Shown here piece by piece: positions 26,510-34,719 of a stretch of DNA of 54,400 nucleotides (position 1 is the stretch's first letter; the number at the start of each line of letters is the position of its first letter). The translations under genes and the position numbers were made by a program. Source of the DNA: Kiritimatiellota bacterium. GTDB taxonomy: Bacteria; Verrucomicrobiota; Kiritimatiellia; RFP12; UBA1067. The notes beneath the pieces are model-generated. The model searched no databases. It had not been told where the DNA came from and saw only the letters and a list, made by a program, of their open reading frames with translations. The stretch is from assembly GCA_009778475.1 (NCBI GenBank), contig WRJS01000008.1:1-54400 (forward strand), written 5' to 3'.

Positions 26510-27928
26510 ATGACCACCAAACAAACCACCGGGATGTACGACAACTTCACGCGCAGCGGGCGCGACACGCGCGCGACGCACTATTGCGCGGGGTGCGGGC
26601 ACGGCATCATCAACAAGCTCATCGCCGAGGCGCTGGCGGACATGGGGCTACAGGATCGCGCCATCATCGTCGGCCCCGTCGGGTGCGGCGTGTTCGGCTA
26701 CTACTACTGGGACTGCGGCAACATCAGCGCCGCGCACGGCCGCGCCCACGCCGTCGCCACCGCCGTCAACCGCACCGAGCGCGACGCGGTCGTGCTGGCC
26801 TATCAGGGCGACGGCGACTTCGCGGCCATCGGCTTCAACAATTCCTTCCAGGCCGCGAGCCGTGGCGAGCATTTCGCGGCGTTCTTCGTGAACAACGCCA
26901 TCTACGGCATGACCGGCGGGCAGATGGCCCCCACGACCCTCACGGGCATGAAAACCATGACCACCCCCGGCGGCCGCGACCCCGCCACCGCGGGCCTGCC
27001 CCTACACGTCTGCGAAGTGTTCAGCCAGCTGGACGCGCCCGTCTATATCGAGCGCGTCTCCGTCGCCGACACCCCGCGCATCATGAAGGCCCGCAAGGCC
27101 ATCCGCAAGGCCATCGAAATCCAGCGCGACGGCAAAGGTTACGCCCTCGTCGAGATCATCGCGCCCTGCCCCACCAACATGGGCACCGACTCGCTCAAGG
27201 CCGCCGAGTTCTGCAACACGCAGATGGAGGCCGAGTTCCCCCTCGGGTGCTTCCGCGACCGCACCGCCGAGGCCGTGCCGCGCCCCCCGCGCCCGCCCGC
27301 GCCCACGCCCATGGCGTTCTTCGCCGACACCCACGACGACGACGCGCCCGCCGCAGAGGTGGACGAGGCCTTCGGCGAGATACGCCTGAAATTCAGCGGC
27401 TTCGGCGGGCAGGGCATCCTGAGCCTCGGGCTGTGCGTCGCGGAAGCCGCGCGCATGGAGAAACGCTTCATCACATGGTTCCCCACCTACGGGCCCGAAC
27501 AGCGCGGCGGCGCGGCGGCGTGTTCCGTCGTGATCTCCGGCAAGCCCATCGGCTCGCCCGCAGTGGACCACCCCAACGTGCTGGTCTGCATGAACCAGCC
27601 CTCCTACGAGCGCTTCGTCGGGACGGTCGTGCCGGGCGGCGTAGTCATTGTGGATGAGACCGTGACCCGCACCGTCGCGCCGCCCGAAGGCGTGAGGCTC
27701 GTCATCATGCCCGCCATCAGCCTTGCGGCCAAGCTGGGCGTCCCCAAGGCCGCCAACACCATGATGCTCGCCGCGCTCTCGCGCCTCGGCGTGACGCACG
27801 TCACCCGCGACAACCTCATCCGCGCACTGGTGGACAGCTTCGCGAAACGCCCCGCGCTCGCCGAGAAGAATGTGACACTTTTCGAAGCCGCCGAAATCGA
27901 GGCCGATTCGCGCATCAGGCTGGGTTAA
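26510..27928 (+). CDS. 2-oxoacid:ferredoxin oxidoreductase, fused beta and gamma subunits
   Basis: A 472-residue fusion. Residues about 1-255 are the thiamine diphosphate beta subunit (KorB): YCAGCGHGIINKLIAEAL, VGPVGCGVFGYYYWD, YQGDGDFAAIGFNNSFQAA and MTGGQMAPTTLTGMKT. A Pro-rich linker (about 258-275) leads to the gamma subunit (KorC) from about residue 290: LKFSGFGGQGILSLGLCVAE and ITWFPTYGPEQRGGAAACSV. These are usually separate genes or separate orders. Fusion enforces 1:1 beta-gamma stoichiometry. AAAAAGG lies 8-9 nt upstream of the ATG. The gene ends the kor operon. Confidence 0.92.
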   Translation: MTTKQTTGMYDNFTRSGRDTRATHYCAGCGHGIINKLIAEALADMGLQDRAIIVGPVGCGVFGYYYWDCGNISAAHGRAHAVATAVNRTERDAVVLAYQGDGDFAAIGFNNSFQAASRGEHFAAFFVNNAIYGMTGGQMAPTTLTGMKTMTTPGGRDPATAGLPLHVCEVFSQLDAPVYIERVSVADTPRIMKARKAIRKAIEIQRDGKGYALVEIIAPCPTNMGTDSLKAAEFCNTQMEAEFPLGCFRDRTAEAVPRPPRPPAPTPMAFFADTHDDDAPAAEVDEAFGEIRLKFSGFGGQGILSLGLCVAEAARMEKRFITWFPTYGPEQRGGAAACSVVISGKPIGSPAVDHPNVLVCMNQPSYERFVGTVVPGGVVIVDETVTRTVAPPEGVRLVIMPAISLAAKLGVPKAANTMMLAALSRLGVTHVTRDNLIRALVDSFAKRPALAEKNVTLFEAAEIEADSRIRLG

Positions 27929-28003
27929 CAAACCCCGCCGCACTCCATATTGCCGAAATCGCCTTTGATTCGCATATCGTTGTCTGTGCTTTGCAGTGCA
28001 TCG

Positions 28004-28067
28004 ATGGAGGGCGAGCGTCCTCGCGAGCCGTTAGGCACGATGGAGGGCAAGCGTCCTCGCCCTCCAT
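28004..28067. repeat. Palindromic element, intergenic copy (GGAGGGCGAGCG type)
   Basis: A 24-nt arm beginning GGAGGGCGAGCGTCCTCG lies at 28006-28029, followed by a smaller hairpin with GGAGGGC (28042-28048) and GCCCTCC (28059-28065). The same arm and its reverse complement form the insertion inside valS (39360-39425) and recur at 41726-41749 and 47675-47698. The surrounding spacer 27929-28124 contains no gene. Confidence 0.85.
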
Positions 28068-28124
28068 TATCACGCCATCCAAACAGGGTAATCCTCTATC
28101 TCGTCGTCTGTATTTTACAGGACA

Positions 28125-28901
28125 CTAGCACATTCCGCAGCACGGGCACGCGGGGTTGCGCTCCAGCGTCACCGTCTGCACGGATGCGTCCCAGACGTTC
28201 AGGCGGATGAGGATACGGGGAAGGGCGGTGCGGTTGAGGATACGCAGGGTTTGCGCGGTCTGGAGAGAGACCGCGAGCGTGACAGTGGGCGGGAGGATGC
28301 CGTTGCGGTCGGGGTGGGCGGTGTCCCCATCCGGCGGCAGGTCGGGGTAGAGACAGCGGAGGCAGGGGCCGTCAGGCAGGACAGGCAACACCAGCCCGGA
28401 CACGCCGGACACGCCAGCATACACCCACGGCACACGGTGGCGCACGCACCAGTCGTTAATCAGGAACCGCGTGACGACATTGTCCGTCGCATCCAGTGCC
28501 ACATCCGCGCCCGTGAAGAAGGTGTCGATGTTTTCGGCCGTGACACGCGCGTCCAGGACTTCTATTTTCACGTCGGCGTTGATCTGGCGCAAACGGTCTG
28601 CCCCGGCAATGACCTTCGGAATCCCTGCGGCCGCATCGGCCTCGGTGAAGAGGAACTGGCGGTGCAGGTTGGACAGCGCGACGGTGTCGGCATCGGCGAT
28701 ACGGAGGGCACCGGCCCCCATGCGCGTAAACGTCTCGGCGAGCAGGCTCCCGAGCGCACCGCACCCGACGATTGCAATGGTGGCGGACGCGAGCGCGGCC
28801 TGCGTTCCCTCCCCGAACGCCGTCACCGCGGCCTGACGCAGGTAACGCGCGTGGGAAGCAGGGTTAACAGGGTTGGCAGGGCTGGCTGGATTTTTTTTCA
28901 T
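28125..28901 (-). CDS. ThiF/MoeB/HesA family ubiquitin-like-activating (E1) enzyme
   Basis: A 258-residue E1-like adenylyltransferase. ATP binding is shown by IAIVGCGALGSLLAETFTRM, LSNLHRQFLFTEAD and DATDNVVTRFLINDW, and zinc binding by the paired CxxC motifs CLRC and CPCC. These enzymes adenylate the C-terminal Gly-Gly of ThiS, MoaD or similar sulfur carriers; no such partner is nearby. The N-terminal segment SPANPVNPASH is not typical and is encoded by three or four copies of a period-9 repeat (CCTGCCAAC, CCTGTTAAC). The true start may be further in, but no other ATG precedes the conserved core. It lies 65 nt downstream of the 659-residue gene on the same strand. Confidence 0.88.
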   Translation of the reverse strand: MKKNPASPANPVNPASHARYLRQAAVTAFGEGTQAALASATIAIVGCGALGSLLAETFTRMGAGALRIADADTVALSNLHRQFLFTEADAAAGIPKVIAGADRLRQINADVKIEVLDARVTAENIDTFFTGADVALDATDNVVTRFLINDWCVRHRVPWVYAGVSGVSGLVLPVLPDGPCLRCLYPDLPPDGDTAHPDRNGILPPTVTLAVSLQTAQTLRILNRTALPRILIRLNVWDASVQTVTLERNPACPCCGMC

Positions 28902-28966
28902 GGCAATGGCGTCCAGTCATTCAATCCTCTGAATCCCGCCGAGAAACAAGTGTCCTGTTTATCCTG
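28902..28966. repeat. Period-9 repeat remnants between two minus-strand genes
   Basis: The 65-nt gap contains degenerate TCAATCCTCTGAATCC and GTCCTGTTTATCCTGTCAG segments of the ACAGGATTT family. No promoter is seen, so the ThiF-like gene is probably co-transcribed with the gene upstream of it. Confidence 0.55.
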
Positions 28967-30946
28967 TCAGGCATTTTTGTGAGCCTCGATTGCCTCGCCG
29001 ATTTTCTCGACCACCGCTTTCATGTTCGTTGTCCACAGGCGGTCAAGCACATGCCTCCAGCGGTCGGCGAACGACTCCTCTGCCTGCTTGCTGTGGCGGA
29101 AAAGCCCGTCGAAGCCCTGCCGGTAGCGGCTGTACTTCTCCTGCATCTGGACCAGCTGCTCCTCCATACTCGAGAGATAACTCGCGATGAATTTCGCTTG
29201 GTCGGGTTTCGGGATTTTCGAGAGACGTGAGAGCACGGGGCGCGCGTAAGCATCGGCGAACATGAGCAGGGGGCTTTTGTAGGCGTTGAACGTCCCGGCA
29301 TGGTCGGCCACGAGAATCGCGGTCGGGAGTCCCTTGTCGTCGAGGCGGAGCATCTCGTCGCCTTGGTCGAAGATGACTTCGCAGTCCTTTTCCTCTTTCG
29401 CCGCTGTCGTGCGGCCGACGATCATGTTCGGCGCGGCAGCGCGGCCGAGCAAGCGCGCGAAGGGGATTGCGAACGCGGGGTCCTGCAGCTGCGCCGTCGA
29501 AACCTTGTCCGTCGCAAGCCCCTCAATGAAGTCACGCTCATAGTACGTCACCCAGATGCGCGAGACGTACTCCGGCCTCTCGTTCCAGATGTATTCATCC
29601 GGGATGATCTTCATGTCGTAGCGCTCGGCCAGCGGCAGCCCCAGTTCCCAGCACCCGAGGCGGCGGTCGAGCGTGTACTCCGTATAGTCCTGCGTCTCCA
29701 TGATTGCATGGAGCAAGTCCCCATTGAAATTCTCCAAATGCTCCTTGATGCCCCACCGCTGCACACGCAAGATGCGCAGCACCGTCTCGGGCGCGTTGCG
29801 GTGCTTCACCTCGGCAAGGTACGCGCGGTGCGCGCCCTCGGCCGGGCGGTTGCGCAGCCCCGGCAGCAGCCGCCCGATGTTGACACATTCCAGATCCCCG
29901 AACTCACGGACGTAATTGAAGATGAACCCCTTGACATAGGAGTCGCAAAGCCCTGTCTCCACGGCTTTCGGGTCGTCGAAAATCGGGTCGAAGATCAGCT
30001 CCTTGTTCTCGACGCGCCCGCCGGGGAGCCACTCGATCTGTCGGAAGAACTCTTCTGACAGGCCGCTCACCAGCTTCTCCGCCAGCGTCTCGTTGCGCTC
30101 GTCCATCAGGCACGCGAACATGCGGTTGCGCCAGAACTCATGCGTCACGTCGTCACGCAAGAGTGTCTCCTCCACCGCCTCCCCGAACGCCTCGCACAGC
30201 TCACGATGCCACCTGCGCAGGGTCCCCTCATCCCCTGACGTGAAATCGTACGCCTGAAACGCCTCCGCGCTGAAACGGCACCCCGGCTTCAGCCCGAAGA
30301 ACGCCACCTCGAGGTTGTAGTGCCTGTTGCGCAGCTTCAAATACGCCTGTATCTCCGTGAGGTGCAGGCGCAACGGCTCTTCCGCAAGACCGCCCAAATC
30401 GCTGAACGCCTGGCGCGTGAGGTAGCGCGTGCCGGTGACCGGGCTGTAATAGTAGATGGGCAGGCCGCCGAGCGCGATCTTCGACTGCCCGATGGCCGAC
30501 ACCACATCCTCGATTTTTTTCGGGTGCGGGCTGATGCGCCAGTATTCGCCGCGCATGCGGATGGCCTCCTGCACCGCCTTCTTACGCGCGTGGAGGAAAC
30601 GGATGCGCTGCTTCGGGACGATGCCCTGAAGCAAATCGTCCGCCTCAAACGCCTGACCCATGCGCGACGGGTCGTCCTCGCGGATCTGCACCGCCGCGTT
30701 GCCCATGATGAGGTCAACGGCATCCACTAGGACCTCCCCCTCATCCGGCGGCGGCCTGCCCTCCGCCTCGCACGCCTCCTTCAATAAATCAAAGTAGTAT
30801 TTCCGTTGCAACGCATGCGTCTTTAGCGGCAACGTAATCAGCACCCTGGCCTTGACAAAAAGCGTCCCGATGCGGCTGATGAGATTCCCGCCGCCGTCCA
30901 CAGCCAACGGGGACTCCCCGATAACCGTTAATGTTTCCTGTTTCAT
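28967..30946 (-). CDS. Large protein of unknown function
   Basis: I do not recognise this 659-residue protein. It has no signal peptide or membrane segment and is rich in charged residues, so it is probably cytoplasmic. Stretches that look conserved are GLPIYYYSPVTGTRYLTRQA, AEVKHRNAPETVLRILRVQR, RRLGCWELGLPLAERYDMK, EYVSRIWVTYYERDF and ILVADHAGTFNAYKSPLLMF. A coiled-coil-like stretch near residues 595-625 (SMEEQLVQMQEKYSRYRQ) follows. The ATG is preceded by GAAGAGGATGAT. The ThiF-like gene follows on the same strand, which might hint at a modification system but is not evidence of one. A weak promoter (TTGCAG-N17-TACCGT on the minus strand) lies upstream. Confidence 0.7.
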   Translation of the reverse strand: MKQETLTVIGESPLAVDGGGNLISRIGTLFVKARVLITLPLKTHALQRKYYFDLLKEACEAEGRPPPDEGEVLVDAVDLIMGNAAVQIREDDPSRMGQAFEADDLLQGIVPKQRIRFLHARKKAVQEAIRMRGEYWRISPHPKKIEDVVSAIGQSKIALGGLPIYYYSPVTGTRYLTRQAFSDLGGLAEEPLRLHLTEIQAYLKLRNRHYNLEVAFFGLKPGCRFSAEAFQAYDFTSGDEGTLRRWHRELCEAFGEAVEETLLRDDVTHEFWRNRMFACLMDERNETLAEKLVSGLSEEFFRQIEWLPGGRVENKELIFDPIFDDPKAVETGLCDSYVKGFIFNYVREFGDLECVNIGRLLPGLRNRPAEGAHRAYLAEVKHRNAPETVLRILRVQRWGIKEHLENFNGDLLHAIMETQDYTEYTLDRRLGCWELGLPLAERYDMKIIPDEYIWNERPEYVSRIWVTYYERDFIEGLATDKVSTAQLQDPAFAIPFARLLGRAAAPNMIVGRTTAAKEEKDCEVIFDQGDEMLRLDDKGLPTAILVADHAGTFNAYKSPLLMFADAYARPVLSRLSKIPKPDQAKFIASYLSSMEEQLVQMQEKYSRYRQGFDGLFRHSKQAEESFADRWRHVLDRLWTTNMKAVVEKIGEAIEAHKNA

Positions 30947-30973
30947 GACATCATCCTCTTCCAGTTATTTGAC

Positions 30974-30986
30974 GTTACACGGTAAC
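30974..30986. promoter_or_regulatory. Small palindrome GTTAC-ACG-GTAAC upstream of the 659-residue gene
   Basis: A perfect 5-bp inverted repeat lies 28 nt before the start codon, overlapping the area where RNA polymerase would act. It could be an operator, but it is short enough to occur by chance. Confidence 0.25.
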
Positions 30987-31190
30987 AGATTCACGGCAAA
31001 ACTGCAACCGTTTTTCGAGCACCACGAGACCTTTCGATAGGCCGAATCTACGGCTCAGCCCACACCGCGTATGGCGAGGTCGTCATGCGTTACCTTTGCG
31101 CCCCGTATTTCCGTAACGGCGACAACACGGCCCGTGCATAACGAGCTTCTAACGCTGCGCCTCGAAATCAATTTGTTGTAATTTGTTTTC

Positions 31191-31220
31191 TTGAAATCCC
31201 CGCCGTGGCCGTGCTATACT
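31191..31220 (+). promoter_or_regulatory. Promoter of the tRNA gene
   Basis: TTGAAA at 31191-31196, an 18-nt spacer and TATACT at 31215-31220, with TGC directly before the -10. The tRNA begins 13 nt after the -10 box. Confidence 0.75.
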
Positions 31221-31232
31221 GATTTATTTCAC

Positions 31233-31309
31233 GGGCCTATAGCTCAGTCGGTCAGAGCGGAGGACTCATAATCCTTTGGTCGCAGGTTCGAGCCCTGCTG
31301 GGCCCACCA
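31233..31309 (+). tRNA. tRNA with CAU anticodon, probably tRNA-Ile2 (lysidine type) or elongator tRNA-Met
   Basis: A 77-nt cloverleaf with encoded CCA. The acceptor stem GGGCCTA pairs with TGGGCCC, the D stem is GCTC/GAGC, the anticodon stem GAGGA/TCCTT encloses CTCATAA (CAT at 31267-31269), and the T arm is GCAGG-TTCGAGC-CCTGC. The G1-C72 pair and the absence of three G-C pairs at the anticodon stem base rule out initiator tRNA. The loop and following TTTGGTCGC resemble E. coli tRNA-Ile2, which reads AUA after lysidine modification. Confidence 0.93.
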
Positions 31310-31329
31310 ACGTTTGGACAGGATTTCAG

Positions 31330-31785
31330 ATGCGGCGGTTTGTGCGACAGATGCGGCGGAAACATGTTCCTGCGAGACTGGTCAGTTTCGCGGGTGCGGT
31401 CGCGTTGTTTGGCGCGACGGTGCTGCAGGGGGTGTCGTTCTGCCTGTGTCCGACCGCTGCTGTGCGCGTTCAAGATGCTTGCCCGTGCCACGATTGCCGC
31501 CCGCACGATGACGGCGCGACCGCCCACCCTACGGATGCCCACCCTGTCCTGTCCGCTCCGGCTCATGTCTGCGACCACCTCGCGCTCTCCACCCTCCCTC
31601 CTGCGGAGCGGACGGTCAACGCGGGCGAATCCCGGGCCACTACTCCCTTACCCCTCTGCGCGGCCCTTGCGCCGAGACCTTCGCCGTGCGCGCTCAGCGG
31701 CGCATGGCGGCAACGGGCGGGGCCCCGCGCCTTGCCCTTCCATGCCCCCCCCTCGCTGACCTTCCTCCAGCGGCAGATCTGTTGA
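31330..31785 (+). CDS. Small exported Cys/His-rich protein preceding a metal efflux system
   Basis: A 151-residue protein with a basic N-terminus and hydrophobic segment (LVSFAGAVALFGATVLQGVS), then a Cys/His/Asp-rich stretch: CLCP, CPCHDCRPHDDG and HVCDH. The remainder is low-complexity and Pro/Ala-rich. Small proteins of this kind often precede CusCBA/CzcCBA genes and are thought to bind or sense the metal outside the membrane; I infer that role here. The ATG at 31330 has only a weak AGGAT site. It begins 20 nt after the tRNA, so it might be read from the tRNA promoter. The outer membrane channel gene follows 76 nt later. Confidence 0.6.
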   Translation: MRRFVRQMRRKHVPARLVSFAGAVALFGATVLQGVSFCLCPTAAVRVQDACPCHDCRPHDDGATAHPTDAHPVLSAPAHVCDHLALSTLPPAERTVNAGESRATTPLPLCAALAPRPSPCALSGAWRQRAGPRALPFHAPPSLTFLQRQIC

Positions 31786-31861
31786 GATAAGGACCCTGCG
31801 TTGTCACGCCCGGCGTGTGCCGGGCAGGTGATGTGTGTGTCCAATCTCAAAGGCTGTTGCG

Positions 31862-33121
31862 ATGAAGTTAATCCATTTCCTCATTTTGTTTTGTGTTGTG
31901 TCCGGGTGCCGCAGTTACGCGCCCGACCCCATCGACTGGGCGCGGGAGCGCACGGCGTGGAGTGAGTATTCTGCGGGGGCGATGCTCCTGTCGCTCGCGG
32001 AGGCGCAGCGTCACGCGCTGTTCCTGAACCCTGAAATCAACGCCCTGCGCGCGCGTCATCTCGCGTCGTCGAACGCGGCCGCGCAGACGGGTTGGTGGGA
32101 GGACCCCGAGGTCGGTGTTGACGCGCTGCGCATGATGAAGGGTGTCCCCAAGCCGTGGATTCTCGACTCGGCGCTGGCGTTCACAATCCCGGTCAACGGC
32201 GTGCCTGCGCTGGAGCGCAAGGCGGCGGAGGCATACGCGTTCGCGGATGCGTGCGCCATCGTCGCGGCGGAGCGCGAGTTGATGACGGAGGTTGCCCTTG
32301 CGTGGGCGCAGCATGAGCATACCCGCGATCGTCACCGGTCGCTCTCGCATCACTTGGGCCTTTTCGAGGAGTATAACCAGACGGTACAGCAACTGGTTGC
32401 GGCCGGGGAACTCGATGCTGCGGAGGGCGCGCGTTTCAACCTCGACGTCTTGCGCATGAAAGCGGATATCCGCCAGCATGAGGTTTTGATGGAGACGCGG
32501 CGTCATGCGCTTCTCCGCTTGATGGGACTCCACCCGTCCGCACGCGTCACGTTTGAGGACGCAGGGGAATCTGAGGTTCCCGTCTCTCGCGCCACTGCCG
32601 AGCGTGAGGACGCGCTCATCCGCCACCCGCGCGTGCAGGAGAAACTGGCGCGGCTGGGCGCGTCGGAGGCGGAGTTGCGCACGGAGATCCGCCGCCAGTA
32701 CCCGGACCTCAAAATCGGTCCCGCGCTCCAGAGCGAGGAGGGCGTGACGCGCGGCGGCCTGACGTTCGGCATGACCCTGCCGCTGTGGAACCGTAACCGC
32801 AAGGCCATCGCGATCGCGGAGGGCGAGCGGCAGCAGGTGCGGGCGGAGGCGGTCAACGAGTGGAAGCGGCTTGTCGCTGACATGACCCTCGCCGATAAGG
32901 TTTTGGGGCTGGCGATTAGTGAGGAGCGTCGCAGCGAAATGGAATGGATGACGGCGTCACTCTCGCTGGTAGATGCCGTCGCGCTGCATGATGCGGGGGA
33001 GACGGGCATCATGGCGGTTATCGCGGCGCACCAGACGGTTCTCACGTCCCGCCTGAACAGGCTCGACGCGGAACAGGCGCGGAAGGAAGCGCAAATCGAG
33101 TTGGAGAGGTTTGCGGAGTAG
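31862..33121 (+). CDS. Outer membrane efflux lipoprotein, TolC family (CusC/CzcC type)
   Basis: A 419-residue TolC-family channel with a lipoprotein signal (IHFLILFCVVSGC, lipobox VSGC). The two outer membrane efflux repeats are visible: LSLAEAQRHALFLNPEINAL near residue 45 and the later GGLTFGMTLPLWNRNRKAIA. Long helices (AEAVNEWKRLVADMTLADKV) form the periplasmic barrel. It provides the outer membrane exit for the adaptor and RND pump encoded downstream. The ATG at 31862 begins the signal peptide and follows AAAGG; an in-frame ATG at 31835 is less likely. Confidence 0.88.
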   Translation: MKLIHFLILFCVVSGCRSYAPDPIDWARERTAWSEYSAGAMLLSLAEAQRHALFLNPEINALRARHLASSNAAAQTGWWEDPEVGVDALRMMKGVPKPWILDSALAFTIPVNGVPALERKAAEAYAFADACAIVAAERELMTEVALAWAQHEHTRDRHRSLSHHLGLFEEYNQTVQQLVAAGELDAAEGARFNLDVLRMKADIRQHEVLMETRRHALLRLMGLHPSARVTFEDAGESEVPVSRATAEREDALIRHPRVQEKLARLGASEAELRTEIRRQYPDLKIGPALQSEEGVTRGGLTFGMTLPLWNRNRKAIAIAEGERQQVRAEAVNEWKRLVADMTLADKVLGLAISEERRSEMEWMTASLSLVDAVALHDAGETGIMAVIAAHQTVLTSRLNRLDAEQARKEAQIELERFAE

Positions 33122-33150
33122 AACGCCGATGATTTTTTTTGACAGAATCA

Positions 33151-33231
33151 TTTTCGCGCAGAGACGCAAAGGCGCAGAGATTGGAACAGTCCACCAAAAA
33201 AAACTCTGCGTCTCCGCGCCTCTGCGCGAGA
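33151..33231. repeat. Inverted repeat of GCGCAGAGACGC type
   Basis: CGCGCAGAGACGCAAAGGCG (from about 33156) and its mirror CTCTGCGTCTCCGCGCCTCT (from about 33206) form a hairpin between the channel and adaptor genes. Partial copies occur at 49945-49967 and 52772-52800. Confidence 0.85.
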
Positions 33232-33250
33232 TAAAGAAAAACGGAGACTG

Positions 33251-34567
33251 ATGATGAACAGAACACCTTATATCGTTTTGATGATGGCGGCGCTCTTGTG
33301 GGGGTGCTCGCGGGAAGAGGAGCAGGGGCATGTGCATGGCCCGGCGTGTTCGCACGAGGAAGCGGTGAAGCCTGACGGCGGCGGCGACGATTGCGACTGC
33401 GGGGAGGATCACGGGCTGCCCGTGCGTATCACGCGAGAGGCGCAGAAACTTCTGGCGCTGACCTCCGTGACGGCGGAGAAACGCAACGTGCAGGGGACGG
33501 CGCGTTTCCCCGGGCGTTTCGAGGTCCGGCCCAGCGCACGGCGCGTCTATAGCGCGATTCTCGAAGGCGTTGCGCGCGCGTATGTGCAGCCGTACCAGCG
33601 CGTCGCCGAGGGGGATGTCCTCTTCCGCCTCATGTCCCCGTCGTGGGTTCAGCAGTCGGGGCAGGTGCGCGAGGCGGAGGCCGCGCTCGCGTTTGCGCAG
33701 GCGGAGGCGAAAATCTTGTCCGAGCGCCTTGAACGCCTCACGGCGGCCGGCACGAAGAGCGCCGATCTCGAGATGACGCTGAAACTCAAAAACGCCGAGG
33801 CGGCGAAGGCGGAGGCGGCACTCAAGAGCGCGGCGGAGGCGCGGCAGGCGATACTGGCGTACTACGACGAGGACGCGGGGGAACTGGTCTTCAAGGCCCG
33901 CGAGGCGGGCATCGTCGAACGCATCGAGATTGGCTCGCGCGAGTGTCCGCCGGGGGCTTGCACGTGCAGTGGCGCGGAGGCGTGGATACAGGCGGGGACG
34001 GAGATTGTGAGCGTCGTGCGCGAGGATGGCGTGTGGTTCCGCGCCGACGGGCTGGTGAGCGAACTCGCGGGTGTCTGCGACGGCTTGCGCGGGTGCGTGA
34101 CACCACCGAAGCACGGCGGGACGCCGTGCGCTACCGTGGCGGAGGGGGTGGTGAGCGTCGCGTGGTCGGCGGATGCGGACACGCGGACGCGCCCGCTGTA
34201 CCTGACGCTCAACGCGCACCCGCCGTGGGTCAAGCCCGGCGTGCCGGGGGTGCTGGAAATCATCACCGAGGAATCGGGCGAGGCCGCGGTCGCGGTGCCG
34301 GTGTCGTGCGTCGTGGAGGACGGGCTGGAGCGCGTGGTGTTCGTGCGCGATGCGCATAACGATGAGGTGTTCATCCGCAAGGAGGTGTCGCTCGGCGTGA
34401 GCGATGGCGAGTGGGTGGAGGTCACGGGCGTCGAGACCGGCGCGGTCATCGTCCTGCACGGCGCGTATGAATTGAAACTCGCCTTCGCCGCCACACGCGG
34501 CGCAAACGCGCCCCGCGCCGCCGGACACTTCCATGCCGACGGGCAGTTTCATGAGGGGGAGGATTAG
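33251..34567 (+). CDS. Periplasmic adaptor (membrane fusion) lipoprotein of a heavy-metal RND pump (CusB/CzcB type)
   Basis: A 438-residue adaptor with a lipoprotein signal (IVLMMAALLWGC). Residues about 25-60 are rich in His, Cys and acidic residues (HVHGPACSHEE, DDCDCGEDHG), as in metal-binding CzcB/CusB N-termini. The barrel-sandwich half ILEGVARAYVQPYQRVAEGD, a helical hairpin (AEAALAFAQAEAKILSERLE) and a beta-barrel follow. The segment KHGGTPCATVAEG near residue 290 is encoded by a palindrome (GCACGGCG-GGA-CGCCGTGC, 34111-34129) shared with valS, so it may be an inserted repeat. CGGAGAC precedes the ATG. It links the channel upstream to the RND pump downstream. Confidence 0.88.
   Translation: MMNRTPYIVLMMAALLWGCSREEEQGHVHGPACSHEEAVKPDGGGDDCDCGEDHGLPVRITREAQKLLALTSVTAEKRNVQGTARFPGRFEVRPSARRVYSAILEGVARAYVQPYQRVAEGDVLFRLMSPSWVQQSGQVREAEAALAFAQAEAKILSERLERLTAAGTKSADLEMTLKLKNAEAAKAEAALKSAAEARQAILAYYDEDAGELVFKAREAGIVERIEIGSRECPPGACTCSGAEAWIQAGTEIVSVVREDGVWFRADGLVSELAGVCDGLRGCVTPPKHGGTPCATVAEGVVSVAWSADADTRTRPLYLTLNAHPPWVKPGVPGVLEIITEESGEAAVAVPVSCVVEDGLERVVFVRDAHNDEVFIRKEVSLGVSDGEWVEVTGVETGAVIVLHGAYELKLAFAATRGANAPRAAGHFHADGQFHEGED
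34111..34129. repeat. Palindrome inside the cusB-like gene (GCACGGCG-GGA-CGCCGTGC)
   Basis: Perfect 8-bp arms separated by 3 nt, followed by GCTACC. The arrangement GCACGGCG-n-CGCCGTGCGCT(A/G)CC is the same as at 40108-40134 in valS. Confidence 0.7.
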
Positions 34568-34574
34568 GGGGAGA

Positions 34575-34706
34575 GTTTTTAGTTTATAGTTTTTAGTTTA
34601 CAGTTTTTAGTTTTTAGTTTACAGTTTACAGATTGCAGATTGCAGTTTTTAGAAATGGGTTTCGCAGGATTATTCTAAAAACTAAAAACTATAAACTAAA
34701 AACTCT
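34575..34706. repeat. Inverted period-7 arrays (TTTTAGT / ACTAAAA) between adaptor and RND genes
   Basis: Heptamers TTTTTAG, TTTATAG and TTTACAG run from just after the adaptor stop to about 34655. The mirror copies (CTAAAAA, CTATAAA) run from about 34674 to 34706, where the AAAGGAG of the RND gene begins. The longest reading frame through it is open but not protein-like. Confidence 0.88.
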
Positions 34707-34719
34707 AAAGGAGATTACC

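Noticed and set aside
31233..31309. Initiator tRNA-fMet reading of the CAU tRNA
   Set aside because: It has a G1-C72 pair and lacks the three consecutive G-C pairs in the anticodon stem that mark initiators.
34633..34719. Upstream extension of the RND pump start
   Set aside because: The extra 29 codons lie in period-7 repeat DNA, and the ATG at 34720 has a strong ribosome binding site and matches the family N-terminus.
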